This document shows positions 46,840 to 57,917 of a stretch of DNA of 64,000 bases, one piece after another; the stretch's first letter is position 1; each line of letters opens with the position of its first letter. Both the position numbers and the translations under genes were made by a program. The notes under the pieces were generated by a model. It was not told where the DNA came from and ran no database searches. It was given only the letters and a program-made list of their open reading frames with translations. The stretch comes from Cryptomeria japonica (lineage: Eukaryota; Streptophyta; Pinopsida; Cupressales; Cupressaceae), in the NCBI RefSeq assembly GCF_030272615.1, contig NC_081405.1, forward strand, positions 476,104,008 to 476,168,007, in the 5' to 3' direction.

Positions 46840-47050
46840 AGCTGTAACAGGGAAAAACACAATTTGTAACTGAAGCAAAAAGTTAGGCTTGTAAGCTCAC
46901 ATCAGATCTAAATCTTTCTTTAACTGGTATTTTTGATGTAGGTTACTAATCTTTATTTGTAGGTTGGAGGATTTCCATTTTAAAACATTTAATTATTTTT
47001 GTTTGTAACATTTTCAAGTTAGTTTTAAAAATAGTTCATTTTCTTGTTGG
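46840..47050. other. E7 leader between repeat arrays
   Basis: AT-rich; nothing specific seen. Confidence 0.35.
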
Positions 47051-47265
47051 TTAAAAAGAACAATCTCATTTTCATTTGGTGTTTCTTTAAAAAGAACAAC
47101 AAACTTTCAAACTTTTACCAAGGATTAAAAAGAACAACCTCATTTTCATTTGGTGTTGCTTTAAAAAGAACAACAAACTTTCAAAGTTTTACAAAAATTA
47201 AAAAGAACAAACTCATTTTCATTTGGTGTTGCTTGAAAAGAACCTCACCTTCCTTTGGTGCATAA
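47051..47265 (+). repeat. Three tandem copies of a 73-bp unit
   Basis: Units start at 47051, 47125 and 47198, each opening TTAAAAAGAACAA followed by CTCATTTTCATTTGG. The third is truncated. Each unit also contains a second AAAAAGAACA, so there is a shorter sub-repeat. Confidence 0.88.
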
Positions 47266-48292
47266 AAGGATCCATTTTTCTTGGCAAGGGTAAAAAGAAC
47301 CTCAAAATTTATTTTGTGCAAGGCAAAGGAAATTTTTCATTTCATGACTTCCCTTTTGCTGACCAATATCAAAATTTCCTTTGTTGACCAGGATTTCTTT
47401 TACTTAGATAGAAAATCACTGATTTGAAGGTTAAAAAGAACACTTGTGTGCCTTATCTCAAAAGTGGAAGGTATATGCTCTCCCCTTAATTGGGTGACCA
47501 AAAAGCCATACCACTCTTATGCTTTCTTCATTTCAAGCATTTAAATCCTTTAGCAAGACTACCCTCTCGAGTTGCTCTTAGAGCACCATTTAAATGGTCG
47601 GTGAGAGGGGAACGACCTAAGTGGGAAACAAATTTATCGCCAAGTGTTCCAACCCACTATAATAAAAAGTGGAGGCTAATGAAATTCCCCTTCAATGGTT
47701 TTGCTTAGTGATTAGCCTTCCCCCAGTATCTTTAAGATGTGTAAAGCCTTTGTTCTAAAGGTTGGGAAGCCTCCCGGGGGAGTTTATTACTGAAGACCGA
47801 ATGGAAGCCTAATTAAAAACCTTAGAACTAGAAAATTTGAGTTGAGTCAGTATCCAAACATCTTCAATATCGTAGTGCAAGGGTGGGGAAGAACTGCCCC
47901 CAAGATCACTCACCATATATCTCCCAAGATAATTACTCAATTGTGAAGTAATTCACTTTGAGCTAATTTCTAGCAAAAGGCAAAAAAATGGGCGCCCTCT
48001 AGGGGGTGACAAGGTTGTTTGAGCTAACAGAGTATCAAGACTAGTGAGCTATGATATTGTTGATGGCCCTTGAATAAAGAGTCTATTTGATTTGTCTTAC
48101 TTGTTATCTAAACCTGTGAAAACATCAAGGATTTGAACACATCCTCACAAAACATACACTATTTGTCTAGCATAGGAAAAATTTGTTATCGCATTTGTGT
48201 GTCATGTTTGAAGCTTATTTTTCAAAAAATCATCCATCAAAAACACAAGTTAAAATCCCAAAATGACAAAAAATAAGAAAATTAGGGCAGTT
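47266..48292. other. E7 leader, non-coding
   Basis: About 1 kb with no sustained frame. GC-richer words (CTCCCGGGGGAG at about 47772; GGGCGCCCTCTAGGGGG at about 47990) stand out and form short palindromes. I see no gene. Confidence 0.45.
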
Positions 48293-48655
48293 TAGCGCAT
48301 AGGAGCAACTTCCTAGCGCGTATCAATCATTCTGTAGCGCATCTAAACCAAAACTTAGTGCTCTGAGCCCTCACTTTAGTGCATAACTAGTTTCTGATTA
48401 AGAAAATTTGTAATAGCGCTTTGTGATACCAGTTTAAAGCATTCAAACATTAGCTTAGTGCATAGGAGGTATACTTTAGCACTTTCAGCTTAAACAGTAG
48501 TGCTTTTCAGGAACATATTAGTGCATAACCTTTCAGTCAAAACAGTTTAAAATAAATCTCAATCAGTGCGGAGAAGAGGCAACTTAGCGCATAGAGAACT
48601 TTATGTGGTGCATCTAGGTCATTAGTTAGTGCATCCAATCTCTGCTTTAGCGCAT
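48293..48655 (+). repeat. 21-bp-period TAGYGCAT array 2
   Basis: Words start at about 48293, 48314, 48335, 48356, 48377, 48414, 48435, 48456, 48477, 48498, 48519, 48585, 48606, 48627 and 48648. All steps are 21 bp except 37 and 66 where units have decayed. The core varies as TAG(C/T)GC(A/T)T. It is separated from array 1 by about 1.45 kb of other leader sequence. Confidence 0.9.
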
Positions 48656-49541
48656 GGTAAAAACCTAGAAAAATAGAGAGCAAACCAGGCCTTTCGAGAA
48701 AAATTTATCATTAGTTGTAAGTACCCTTTTTGGTCCTCTGTCAAAATCATTAGTCAAAATTTGAACTAGATTATCAGAGAAAACAATTCCAAAATCAAGC
48801 AAGCATCCTTGGAATAAATTTTTCGAATCTTAACTAGCTTGAGATAGAACTTCATCCAACCAAAATCAGGTAGTACCATCATATTGATCAAAGTTTCACC
48901 ATCTAACAGATCCTATCACAAACTAAATACCAATTTTAATCCTTAAGTTGTCAAATTGAGTTTCCATATAAGAAGACTCTTATCCATATAATTTGAAACA
49001 CTTTGTCATGGGGGCAAATCTAACTAAACCTCTACTTGATGAAGAAAGCTTGAGTTTTTCAAACAAGTATCACAATCCAACATCAAAGGAAACCATTGAT
49101 CATCGTGTATGACCACTCCTCATATTTTGAGAAGAACAAGTCTTCATCACAAAGCTAAGATGAAGAAGAGACAAACTAGTTCTAAGACACTTGCAAAAAG
49201 GAATAATTCTCTCTATATCAATCGCCAACTTTTTAAATCACATTGCGCATTCTTGCGTCACATGCGATTGTATATTCAAGGGAAATCAAATGAGTTTGAC
49301 AAAAAACCTTTAAGAAGTAAATCTTATATTTAGAAAGTGGCATTCAACCAATGCTTAAATTGTGGAGTAAAGATCAACCCCGCTTTATTCCCATAGTTTT
49401 GTATCACTTATAACGAAGCTTGACCTGAACCACCAACCCCTGAGAGAGAAGAAGAAGAAGAAACTCCCTTTGTAACTAAAATTTTTTATTGAAGAATATA
49501 TTCTATCCTCCAAACACCACTAGGAACTCCAATAGAAATAA
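48656..49541. other. E7 leader before gag
   Basis: AT-rich, no convincing frame. A 74-codon frame (49109-49333) is basic but has no support. Confidence 0.4.
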
Positions 49542-50079
49542 ATGTTCGTTGTCACTCGCTCTCAAAGAAACAAGCAAATTGAATCACAACTAGAGTCAAG
49601 TATGGGTTATAGATTATCGAACCCTTTTGAGTATACTAATCTGGGAGATACCGAGATCACTAAGGAACTTCTCTAAGAAGTAGACAAGAAAAAATATATG
49701 CTTATGCTAACTAGCAAAGGAGTTAGAGTTCCTGAAGATTTTGATACCGAAAACTTAAGGAATGTAGATGAACAAATTTTTAGAACAAGGTCTAGAAATT
49801 ATGCCTATCAAGACCAACAAAGAGAAGAAGAAACACATGACCCAAAAATCATACATGAACAAAATAACACACCCAAACACAACCATGCCCAAACTCAGGA
49901 TAATCTTAATGAAAGGGAAGAAGCTTTCCCTCAATGTACAAATGCACCCATGGTTGCTCTTCCACAACAAATTCAAATGTTGCAAAGGCAAATGTTGGAC
50001 ATGCAACAAGGGACCACAGTGTGATACTCCTTGGACGAGATCTGTCCTTATCCCTTTGACAGGAGATTAAACATGATAC
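49542..50079 (+). pseudogene. E7 gag, N-terminal part (split by E8)
   Basis: ATG at 49542. The frame has one stop near 49674 and another at 50022, and contains SSMGYRLSNPFEYTNLGD and a Q-rich stretch (VALPQQIQMLQRQMLDMQQ). It runs into E8 after NMI at 50079. Removing E8 with one GATAC rejoins the same frame at 57918. Confidence 0.75.
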
Positions 50080-51314
50080 TGTAAAGCGGAAAAATCGAAC
50101 CCTAGTTGTTCTCCCCTCCCCAACTCCAAGGAGAGAGAAGGGAGAGTCACTAGGGTTGATGGTTTTCACTTAAGAGAGACTTTACATTCAAAAGAGGGGT
50201 TGAAACCCACAAGATCCAATCCCACGCAATGCAAGATTGGATTCTATATGAGTTTCAAGGGTTGTGATAGCAAGGATACCCTCTTTTGTAAAGAAATGTA
50301 GATAGAAATATTGAGCTAGGAATGCATAGAAAGTAAGAAAGATTCACTTATAAACAGAGATAGGAATATGATATGAAGCTGCGGACCTGGAATTAGTAGT
50401 AAAATGTCGGGACGGTGCTGTTCTGCAAATTTGAGCGAAAGTTGACGGGACGATGGCGCCCGGCGTGCACACGGTCCTCCGAAAAATCCGCGAAACGAAG
50501 GGGGATCTGTTCGTCTCTGCACAAGGATTCCAGATCTTCAATTACAGCCGCGTACCTGCAACCTACACATAGAAAAGAGAGGACGATTGGGGGGTTAGGG
50601 ATGAGGGGTTTGCCTTTAGGTCAAACCCCAGTTTTGGAATTAACCAAGAAATGAGAAATTGCTATAAATGTAAATGATTGTAATGTAAAACAAGTACTAG
50701 TACCTTGTTGTAAGAATGTTTGTATTCTTACATGCGAAGGTGTAGATGTTGTTGTATGTTGTATGTTGTATGTGATATGTGATCTCCTCTTCAATGGTTG
50801 AATCCTTGTCTTGAATGCAACACTTGGCCTTGAATGGAGACTTAAAATGATCAATTGCTTGAAGGAAATGCTGAAATGCTTGAATGCTTGAATGCTTGAA
50901 TGTTTGAATATCATTTCCACGTCTTGTACACATATATCCTTCCTCCCCAAAATGGGAGAGGAAATGTAGTTTATATACTTGTCAATTAGGGTTGAAAGAC
51001 TGATTTTTCCGACCTTGGGCCGACCAGGAAAGAGTATTTTCCAATTTGCAAACATAAAGACCCGAAGCCCCATAGGAGACCGGGCCCAAAATAGGGCCAG
51101 GGACCAGGGCGCTGGGTGCCATGGTCCTGGGCGCCCTGGTCCCACCTCCAGGGACAGCGGGGTGCAAGGAGGATCAGGCCAGGGTGCTGGAAAAATGTAG
51201 TTTTTGATGTTGTGGACAAGTTTCGGGGTCTCCATTCAGGTTCCGTGTTGCATTGCCATTGTGAAGACCCAAATGCAGTCAAAATTGCAAGTGTCACAAT
51301 TTTAGGATGCTACA
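50080..51314 (-). repeat. E8 3' LTR
   Basis: TGTAGCATCC to CGCTTTACA on the minus strand. It includes the 33-bp GTGCAC motif (50447-50479), a TGCTTGAA short tandem (about 50865-50910, longer than in the other LTR) and a GC-rich hairpin (51100-51143). Confidence 0.95.
51100..51143 (-). other. GC-rich 13-bp perfect stem-loop in E8 U3
   Basis: GGGACCAGGGCGC (51100-51112) pairs with GCGCCCTGGTCCC (51131-51143) around an 18-base loop. It lies about 170-215 bp from the LTR 5' end, in an otherwise AT-rich LTR. The other LTR has an expanded, two-part version at 57682-57742. Confidence 0.85.
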
Positions 51315-51331
51315 TTTAGCCCCCACTTTAG
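51315..51331 (-). promoter_or_regulatory. E8 polypurine tract
   Basis: Minus strand CTAAAGTGGGGGCTAAA immediately precedes the TG of the 3' LTR. Confidence 0.85.
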
Positions 51332-52229
51332 TGGGAGTATAAGCGTATGCTCATACTTCCGGTAAAGTACAAGGAAACAACATTGAAAAACTTTCACCAC
51401 GTCAAGGAGGCAAGATACACCAAGCCCCCAATGGACTAAGGATCTTACGACTTCGATTGACAAAGTAAAAGGGAAGATCACGAGGGAGAACCATGACTAT
51501 CAGTAGTAAGGTTCCCTCACTATGAGTCATGCAAGAAAGATATCAAAAATTTTCAAGGCAAAGCTAAATTTGTCAAGAAATTTTTAAGTATCTTGAAAAA
51601 GATATGAACGGGATGTATTTCCCCCTACGTTAAAGTGATTGCACATGCCTCACCGGGGGTGATTGCTTTAAGGTAGTGATACATATAAGAAATGAGAAAG
51701 GAGCACGTTATCACAAGGATTTAGCCCCCAAGTGTGAGATAAGCCCAAGGATAATAGACACAAAACACAAAGCACAAGGTGACTTCGCTTTCCTCGGGGT
51801 CAGTATGCTGTATGATAATTCATGTATATCATATGTATGTATGCATAATTTTTCTTCATTCCCCAATCAAAGAAGGTCACCTAGAAGAAGGGAACACATG
51901 TGTCTTTTGAGTCAACATGAGAGAGACCAAAAGAGATCTCAATGTTTTGCATCGTCCTCAAGTAGACAACACTAAGGACAACAAATAGAAGAATGAGAAT
52001 AACATATAGAAGAAGTAACAAAAGAGAGGAGGAGAGAATCTGCTATGCTAATGAACTAGTCTAGCACGTCATCTACCCCCCGATCTTGCTAATCAACATT
52101 TCGGGAAGGCAGGGAACATGCTAGAGGAGGAACATTCAACACAGCAGATGGAGCTATCACAAGATCCAAACAAGGGCTATGTTCATGTTCCAAGCCATGT
52201 TGTTCTTGTCTAGGAGCTAGGATAATTGC
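51332..52229. other. E8 region between the last frame and the polypurine tract
   Basis: About 0.9 kb without a sustained minus-strand frame. In other Gypsy elements pol would lie in this interval; no pol motif is visible. Confidence 0.55.
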
Positions 52230-52859
52230 TTAAGAAAATTCATTAGATAAATGGTTATCAATATCAACAAGTTCATATTCACTATCAGAAGCAAGAGAAG
52301 TAACATTTTCATCATGAATAACATTTTCATCTATATCATCATCAAGATTTATAAAAATAGGATCTTTAACCTGCACAGGATCAAGACCATCATGCATCTT
52401 ATGTTTAGGAGATTTTGGCTCAATCGTCGGCTGAGGAGAAAATGGAATAATATTAGTTGAAGGTGTTTTTTGGGATTGCAAAGTTTGAGAAGCAGTTGCC
52501 TGAGCTCTAAGATGATGCTTTCGTTGGCGTTCACATGCAGAACGATTTCGTCTAGTCTTAGTAGGAAGTTGTGAAGATTGAGGAGGAGGAATGTACTCAT
52601 CCTTATCACTTGGGTGTTTAGGTTGTGGTCTCTTAGGTTGAATAATAGGAGAAGAGGAAGGTCTCTTCTCTCCATAAGAGGAAGGAGGAGGAACTGCTCC
52701 ATATAAGGGAGGAATATTTGGTTTAGGAAGGAGACCAAGTCCATCATGACGAGGAGGGATAGGTCTACTTTTAGGAAGTTTATTAATCATAAGCATAGTC
52801 ACATCCATAGGGATGGGTTGGGAATCTTCTTGAGGAAAGACATTAGTTTTATCTTTCAA
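52230..52859 (-). pseudogene. E8 post-protease frame: proline-rich, basic, then acidic
   Basis: 209 codons, open, overlapping the end of the protease frame by 4 bp in another frame. It has a proline-rich stretch (PPLYGAVPPPSSYGEK), a basic patch (KTRRNRSACERQRKHH) and an acidic tail (FINLDDDIDENVIHDE). Gypsy proteins between protease and RT can look like this, but RT never follows. It is probably the C-terminus of the gag-protease polyprotein after a frameshift. Confidence 0.55.
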
Positions 52860-53611
52860 AGGAAGAACTTCCTTCTCAAGATGATAGGAATTTCAAGTTT
52901 GGGTGTTCTAGGTTCACTTAGAGATAGGATCATATCTTTTTTCCACTTTTGATAAGATTTGAAGAGATGATCACTTCGCGGAGGAAGAGATTGGAATTGT
53001 TTAGGCCAAAAGTAATCAATAGGAACACTAGAAGTTCTTTCAGCTGGTTTAAAGAGACTATGATTGACAGTAACAACTTCACCATTATGGGGAAATTTCA
53101 AACACTTGTGAATAGGAGAAGCAATAGCTTTCATGGAAGACAGCCAAGGATAGCCTAGCTTCACACGAAATTGTTCGGATGATGGAATAATAGCAAAGTC
53201 CACATCAAGGGATTTGTTATGGACCTCAATAGGTAATGTAATAGAACCAATTGTAGGAGAAGAAAATGCATCAAATAGTTTCACAACCACATTTGTTTCA
53301 TCATAGATCACTTGATTCAATTGCAAAGTAAAATGAAATTCTTCAGTAATGACATTAACCATACAAGAAGGATCAATAAGCACTCCATAGCAAGGTGTAT
53401 TCTTGACATTTGCAACTATATATAAAGGACCATCAGGTGCCCTGATAGTTTCACTAGAATCAAAGGTGATGGAAGGTTCTTTAGGGATTTTCTACTGCTC
53501 TACAAAGTTAATCACATTCAGAGTCATAGACACAAGATCATCAGGTGAGATAGAGGAATCAGTAGTATCAATCGCATTAGAGGTATGAGAAGGTAATGGA
53601 TCAGTAAAAAT
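52856..53611 (-). pseudogene. E8 protease-like domain
   Basis: In the same frame as gag but after its stop, with another stop near 53490. VLIDPSCMVNVITEEF (about 53380) sits where retropepsins have D-S/T-G; here the motif is DPSC, so the catalytic glycine is gone. The later VKLGYPWLSSMKA recalls the second conserved block. It is likely inactive as a protease. Confidence 0.7.
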
Positions 53612-55492
53612 CTAAAGATTTTGGTTAGGAGGAGCTACAGATGTATTGCCTTTATCATTCACTCCAGAAACAGAAATAGTATTATTATCAATCAAATCTT
53701 GAATTTTACCTTTTAAAGCAAAATATTTTTCAGTATCATGCCCAGGTTGATGATGAAATTGGCAAAAAGATTTGTTATCAAAATAGGGTGAATTAATCTT
53801 TGCAGGATCTATTTGCCTTATAGGAGGAAGAGTAAGCACATTTTGTTCCAATAACTTATTCATAATACTATGCAATGATTCATTCAAAGGAGTAAACTTT
53901 CTTTCTTTCTTGAAAAACTTAGAAATAGGAGGCACACCTGATGCTGCATTCACATTGTTGTTGATGATGTTTTCATTGAATTTGATGGACTCTTTGTTCG
54001 GTTTAAACTTCCCAAATGGTTGTTGACTACTATCACCCGTATCACTCGGAGTCATAGGATGTGATTGTTCCATTTGATTCACAGTCAGTTGATAATTGTG
54101 AAGAGTTGCACACAACTGTTGGAAAGAAGTAAACTCAGAAAACAGGAGTTTGTCTCGAATATCTTTTTGTAAATTAGAAATAAAGATTCTTTGAATATCA
54201 TTGTCAGGCACTGGAAAAGAAATTTGAGCATACAAATGCTTATATCTACCAATGAAATCAGTCACTTTTTCTTTAACACCTTGTTTACAATGCATTAAAT
54301 CAATCAAAGTAACTTTAGGACTTATATTGTTTTGAAACTGTTGAATGAAAGCATTTGCAAGTTGTTCAAAAGAAGAAATAGAATAGGAAGGCAACGAGCA
54401 ATACCATTGTAGGGCTTTATCTCTTAATGTTCTAGTAAACAGTTTTGCAAGCAACCTTTGGTCATAAGCAAAATCAGTACATATTGTTTGAAAGGTCTTA
54501 ACATGTGTTAGAGGATCACCCTTACCATTATAAAGTTCCAAATGCGGAATTTCAACATATTTAGGGGGAATAGCTCGGACAATGTCAAGAGAAAGTGGGC
54601 TCGCAACATCAAATGTGGGCACACTAAACTTAGATTGATTCATAGAGGCAATTTGTTGCTGTAAAGAAGAGACAGTTTGTGCAAGATTGTTAATGGTCGC
54701 TTCAGTCGAAGAGTTCATACTAGATGTGTTAGATTGTGATGGAGGTGTTATGTTATTGAAAGAAGGTAGAGAGTAAGGTGGTGGGACACTATGATAGTTA
54801 GTCATAGGAGATGATTGGACAGGAGGAACACTACAAGGAGGAATGGAAAACGAATTGCCCCCTTGTGTCATGTTCATTTGTGGTGATGTAATAGGAACAC
54901 TTATTGAAGGAATGAATGAAGAAGTTGGATTGAATGAAGGAATAGGGTTAATTGAAGAAGAGGGATTGCCCCCATGACTAGTGATCATAGGAGGAATGTC
55001 TTGTATAGAAGTAGTCATTATGTTTGATGTAAAGGTAGGTATGCTAGCAATAGAAGTTGTCAAAGGAATAGAATGATTAACTTGAGTAGGAGGTTGTGTA
55101 TAACCCAAAGTTTCAGCACAACTCTTCATAGGCATCACATTTGAATCCACAATGTGTGCAATACCACGCAAAATATCAATTCCATTCTTATCACTTTGAA
55201 GCATACGTTTTAGACCCTCAATTAAAGGAAGAGCTTGACTATCAGGGTATTCTTGAGACATCCATTGTCGAAAATCGTCAAATTGATTATCCAATTTTGA
55301 AAGTTGTTCTACAGAAACCTCATGGAGAGCTTCTTCATCATTAAGAGGATTAGAGGAATTACCCATGTCCTCATTAAAAAGGCCATTCAAATTAGGTTCC
55401 ATCTCCTCAGTAATTAAACCTTGGAAGGACTTAATTCTAAGGCTTCGTCTAACGGGAATAGTGTAAGTAGGACTTATTGTTGTAAAACTCAT
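53612..55492 (-). CDS. E8 gag, open for 626 codons
   Basis: The longest uninterrupted frame in the window, from an ATG at 55492 to a stop at 53612. The N-terminus is basic, followed by an acidic helical stretch and a Ser/Thr/Pro-rich linker (about residues 150-270). The retrotransposon gag core lies at about residues 320-470 (LELYNGKGDPLTHVKTFQ; ALQWYCSLPSYSISSFEQL; FIGRYKHLYAQIS). Near the C-terminus, FCQFHHQPGHDTEKY is a CX2HX4HX4-like zinc-knuckle variant. Gag assembles the particle and packages RNA. An intact gag without pol fits a non-autonomous element. Confidence 0.88.
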   Translation of the reverse strand: MSFTTISPTYTIPVRRSLRIKSFQGLITEEMEPNLNGLFNEDMGNSSNPLNDEEALHEVSVEQLSKLDNQFDDFRQWMSQEYPDSQALPLIEGLKRMLQSDKNGIDILRGIAHIVDSNVMPMKSCAETLGYTQPPTQVNHSIPLTTSIASIPTFTSNIMTTSIQDIPPMITSHGGNPSSSINPIPSFNPTSSFIPSISVPITSPQMNMTQGGNSFSIPPCSVPPVQSSPMTNYHSVPPPYSLPSFNNITPPSQSNTSSMNSSTEATINNLAQTVSSLQQQIASMNQSKFSVPTFDVASPLSLDIVRAIPPKYVEIPHLELYNGKGDPLTHVKTFQTICTDFAYDQRLLAKLFTRTLRDKALQWYCSLPSYSISSFEQLANAFIQQFQNNISPKVTLIDLMHCKQGVKEKVTDFIGRYKHLYAQISFPVPDNDIQRIFISNLQKDIRDKLLFSEFTSFQQLCATLHNYQLTVNQMEQSHPMTPSDTGDSSQQPFGKFKPNKESIKFNENIINNNVNAASGVPPISKFFKKERKFTPLNESLHSIMNKLLEQNVLTLPPIRQIDPAKINSPYFDNKSFCQFHHQPGHDTEKYFALKGKIQDLIDNNTISVSGVNDKGNTSVAPPNQNL

Positions 55493-56656
55493 GCACTAAA
55501 GAAAGAGAGAAGATTTTGAATTTTAGAGGTAGCAAATTTCAGTAAAATCAGCCAATCTTCTAGATTTAAGCTATTAAATACAATCAGGACAATCTCCCAA
55601 AATTTCGGAAAAAATGTCTGGGACCGTGGCGAACGGAGTGCACACGGTCCTCACAACTTTTTTCAAAATTTGCAGGGATGAAAGTTATGATGATTTTACA
55701 GCTAACCTGAAAAAATTGAGTGATTTTACGATCTATAGATAGGCCAAATTAGAGTTGCAATCTCAAAATTGAACCCTACCCAGATTGTCGAAAAATGCAC
55801 AATTTGAATTTTGAAAAAGAGAGGGAAACTGAAACTTTGAATTTTATGATTTTAGAGGGAATGTTAAGAGCAATGCAAGTTTTGAAATTTAGAATTTGAC
55901 TCAATTTCATGCAAAATTCAATTTTGAAAGCGGAAATCAAAGTTGTTGTAATTAAGCACTTAATTTCAAAAGTCACAAATTGCAAAAATTTGAATAAATC
56001 ACTGAAATTTCGAATGAATGCCAACACACTTTTCAGATTTAGGACTGTAAGAAACACAATTTTGATAGGAATTTCAATTTAAACAATTTTTGAATGATTA
56101 GAAGCCTTTATCCAAGCAATCGCTAGACCAACTTTGACTTTAATTTTGAAGGTGTTAAAATTGATAAAATCAGCCAAAATTCTGGATTTTAGCAGAAAAA
56201 TACAGTAAGATCTAACTCCCGAAATTTCGGAAAAAATGTCGGGGACGATGGCGCTCGGGGTGCACACGGTCCTCACAACTTTTTTCCAAATTTTCAGGGA
56301 TGAAAGATATTGTGATTTTATTGCGGAATCCAAAGTTACAGCCGATTTGGAAGTGTTTTGATTAGTGAAATTATCAGTCAAAGGTTGAATCAAGAAGGTC
56401 TTAAAAATTAGGGTTTTGACATTTAACCACTTAATTTTCAGAATTAAAGCACAAATATGAATTGGCAATTTGCAATAGAAGGGTAGATCTGAAATAAGCA
56501 TTAACAATTAAACATTTCACAAGTTTAATTACTTAAAAAGAAAATTTTAGGGTTTTTATGCAATCAACCTCTAAAATTTGCAAAAGATCAAACATGGAAA
56601 TATAATTAGGAAAGAAAAATTTTCAGATCTAACCATGAAAAATCAGAATGAGGATG
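55493..56656 (-). promoter_or_regulatory. E8 5' leader with two copies of the 33-bp motif
   Basis: 1.16 kb between PBS and gag. A segment of about 100 bp around the 33-bp motif is present twice (motifs at 55620-55652 and 56242-56274), each followed by cacaacttttttc and a 'cagggatgaaag' word. A packaging or dimer-linkage role would suit the position. No frame is supported here. Confidence 0.55.
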
Positions 56657-56674
56657 TTCACGTCGGGTTCACCA
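56657..56674 (-). promoter_or_regulatory. E8 primer binding site
   Basis: Minus strand TGGTGAACCCGACGTGAA lies three bases inside the 5' LTR. It starts with TGG as required for a tRNA CCA end. I cannot assign the tRNA from memory. Confidence 0.6.
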
Positions 56675-56677
56675 AAA

Positions 56678-57912
56678 TGTAAAGCGGAAAAATCGAACCC
56701 TAGTTGTTCTCCCCTCCCCAACTCCAAGGAGAGAGAAGGGAGAGTCACTAGGGTTGATGGTTTTCACTTAAGAGAGACTTTACATTCAAAAGATGGGTCG
56801 AAACCCACAAGATCCAATCCCACGCAATGCAAGATTGGATTCTATATGAGTTTCAAGGGTTGTGATAGCAAGGATACCCTCTTTTGTAAAGAAATGTAGA
56901 TAGAAAGATTGAACTAGGAATGCATAGAAAGTAGGAAAGATTCACTTATAAACAGAGATAGGAATATGATATGAAGCTACGGACCTGGAATTAGCAGTAA
57001 AATGTCAGGACGGTGCTGTTCTGCAAATTTGAGCGAAAGTTGACGGGACGATGGCGCCCGGCGTGCACAAGGTCCTCCAAAAAATCCGCGAAACGAAGGG
57101 GGATCTGTTCGTCTCTGCACAAGGATTCCAGATCTTCAATTACAACCGCGTACCTACAACCTACACACAGAAAAGAGAGGATGATTGGGGGGTTAGGGAT
57201 GAGGGGTTTGCCTTTAGGTGAAACCTCGGTTTTGGAATTAACCAAGAAATGAGAAATTGTTGTAAATGTAAATGATTGTAATGTAAAACAAGTACTAGTA
57301 CCTTGTTGTAAGAATGTTTGTATTCTTACATGCGAAGGTGTAGATGTTGTTGTATGTTGTATGTTGTATGTGATATGTGATCTCCTCTTCAATGGTTGAA
57401 TCCTTGTCTTGAATGCAACACTTGGCCTTGAATGGAGACTTAAAATGATCAATTGCTTGAAGGAAATGCTTGAATGCTTGAATGTTTGAATATCGTTTCC
57501 ACGTCTTGTACACATATATCCTTCCTCCCCAAAATGGGAGAGGAAATGTAGTTTATATACTTGTCAATTAGGGTTGAAAGACTGATTTTTCCGACCTTGG
57601 GCTGACCAGGAAAGAGTATTTTCCAATTTGCAAACATAAAGACCCGAAGCCCCATAGGAGACCGGGCCCAAAATAGGGCCAGGGACCAGGGCACTGGGCG
57701 CCATGGTCCTGGGGGACCAGGGCGCTGGGCGCCCTGGTCCCACCTCCAGGGACAGCGGGGTGCAAGGAGGATCAGGCCAGGGTGCTGGAAAAATGCAGTT
57801 TTTGATGTTGTGGACAAGTTTCGGGGTCTCCATTCAGGTTCCGTGTTGCATCGCCATCGTGAAGACCCAAATGCAGTCAAAATTGCAAGTGTCGCAATTT
57901 TAGGACGCTATA
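56678..57912 (-). repeat. E8 5' LTR
   Basis: 1235 bp, near-identical to 50080-51314. Its outer end reads TA instead of TG (TATAGCGTCC on the minus strand), a single transition. The 33-bp motif is at 57045-57077 and the expanded GC hairpin at 57682-57742. Confidence 0.95.
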
Positions 57913-57917
57913 GATAC

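Larger units (their letters stand above)
50080..57912 (-). mobile_element. E8: complete pol-less Gypsy-type LTR element, minus strand
   Basis: LTRs of 1235 bp each at 50080-51314 and 56678-57912 lie between perfect GATAC duplications (50075-50079 and 57913-57917). A TGG-starting PBS lies next to the right LTR and a GTGGGGGCTAAA tract next to the left one, so it reads leftward. It codes for gag and a protease-like domain only; RT, RNase H and integrase are absent. By eye the LTRs differ at roughly 30 sites (about 2-2.5%, mostly transitions) plus two 16-bp indels. It is the youngest-looking element here. It fits the non-autonomous gag-bearing (TR-GAG) class. Confidence 0.95.

Noticed and set aside
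50621-51235. 204-codon minus-strand frame in the E8 LTR (and its counterpart at 57449-57880)
   Set aside because: It lies wholly in the LTR across the GC hairpin, is not kept in frame between the two LTRs, and resembles no protein.
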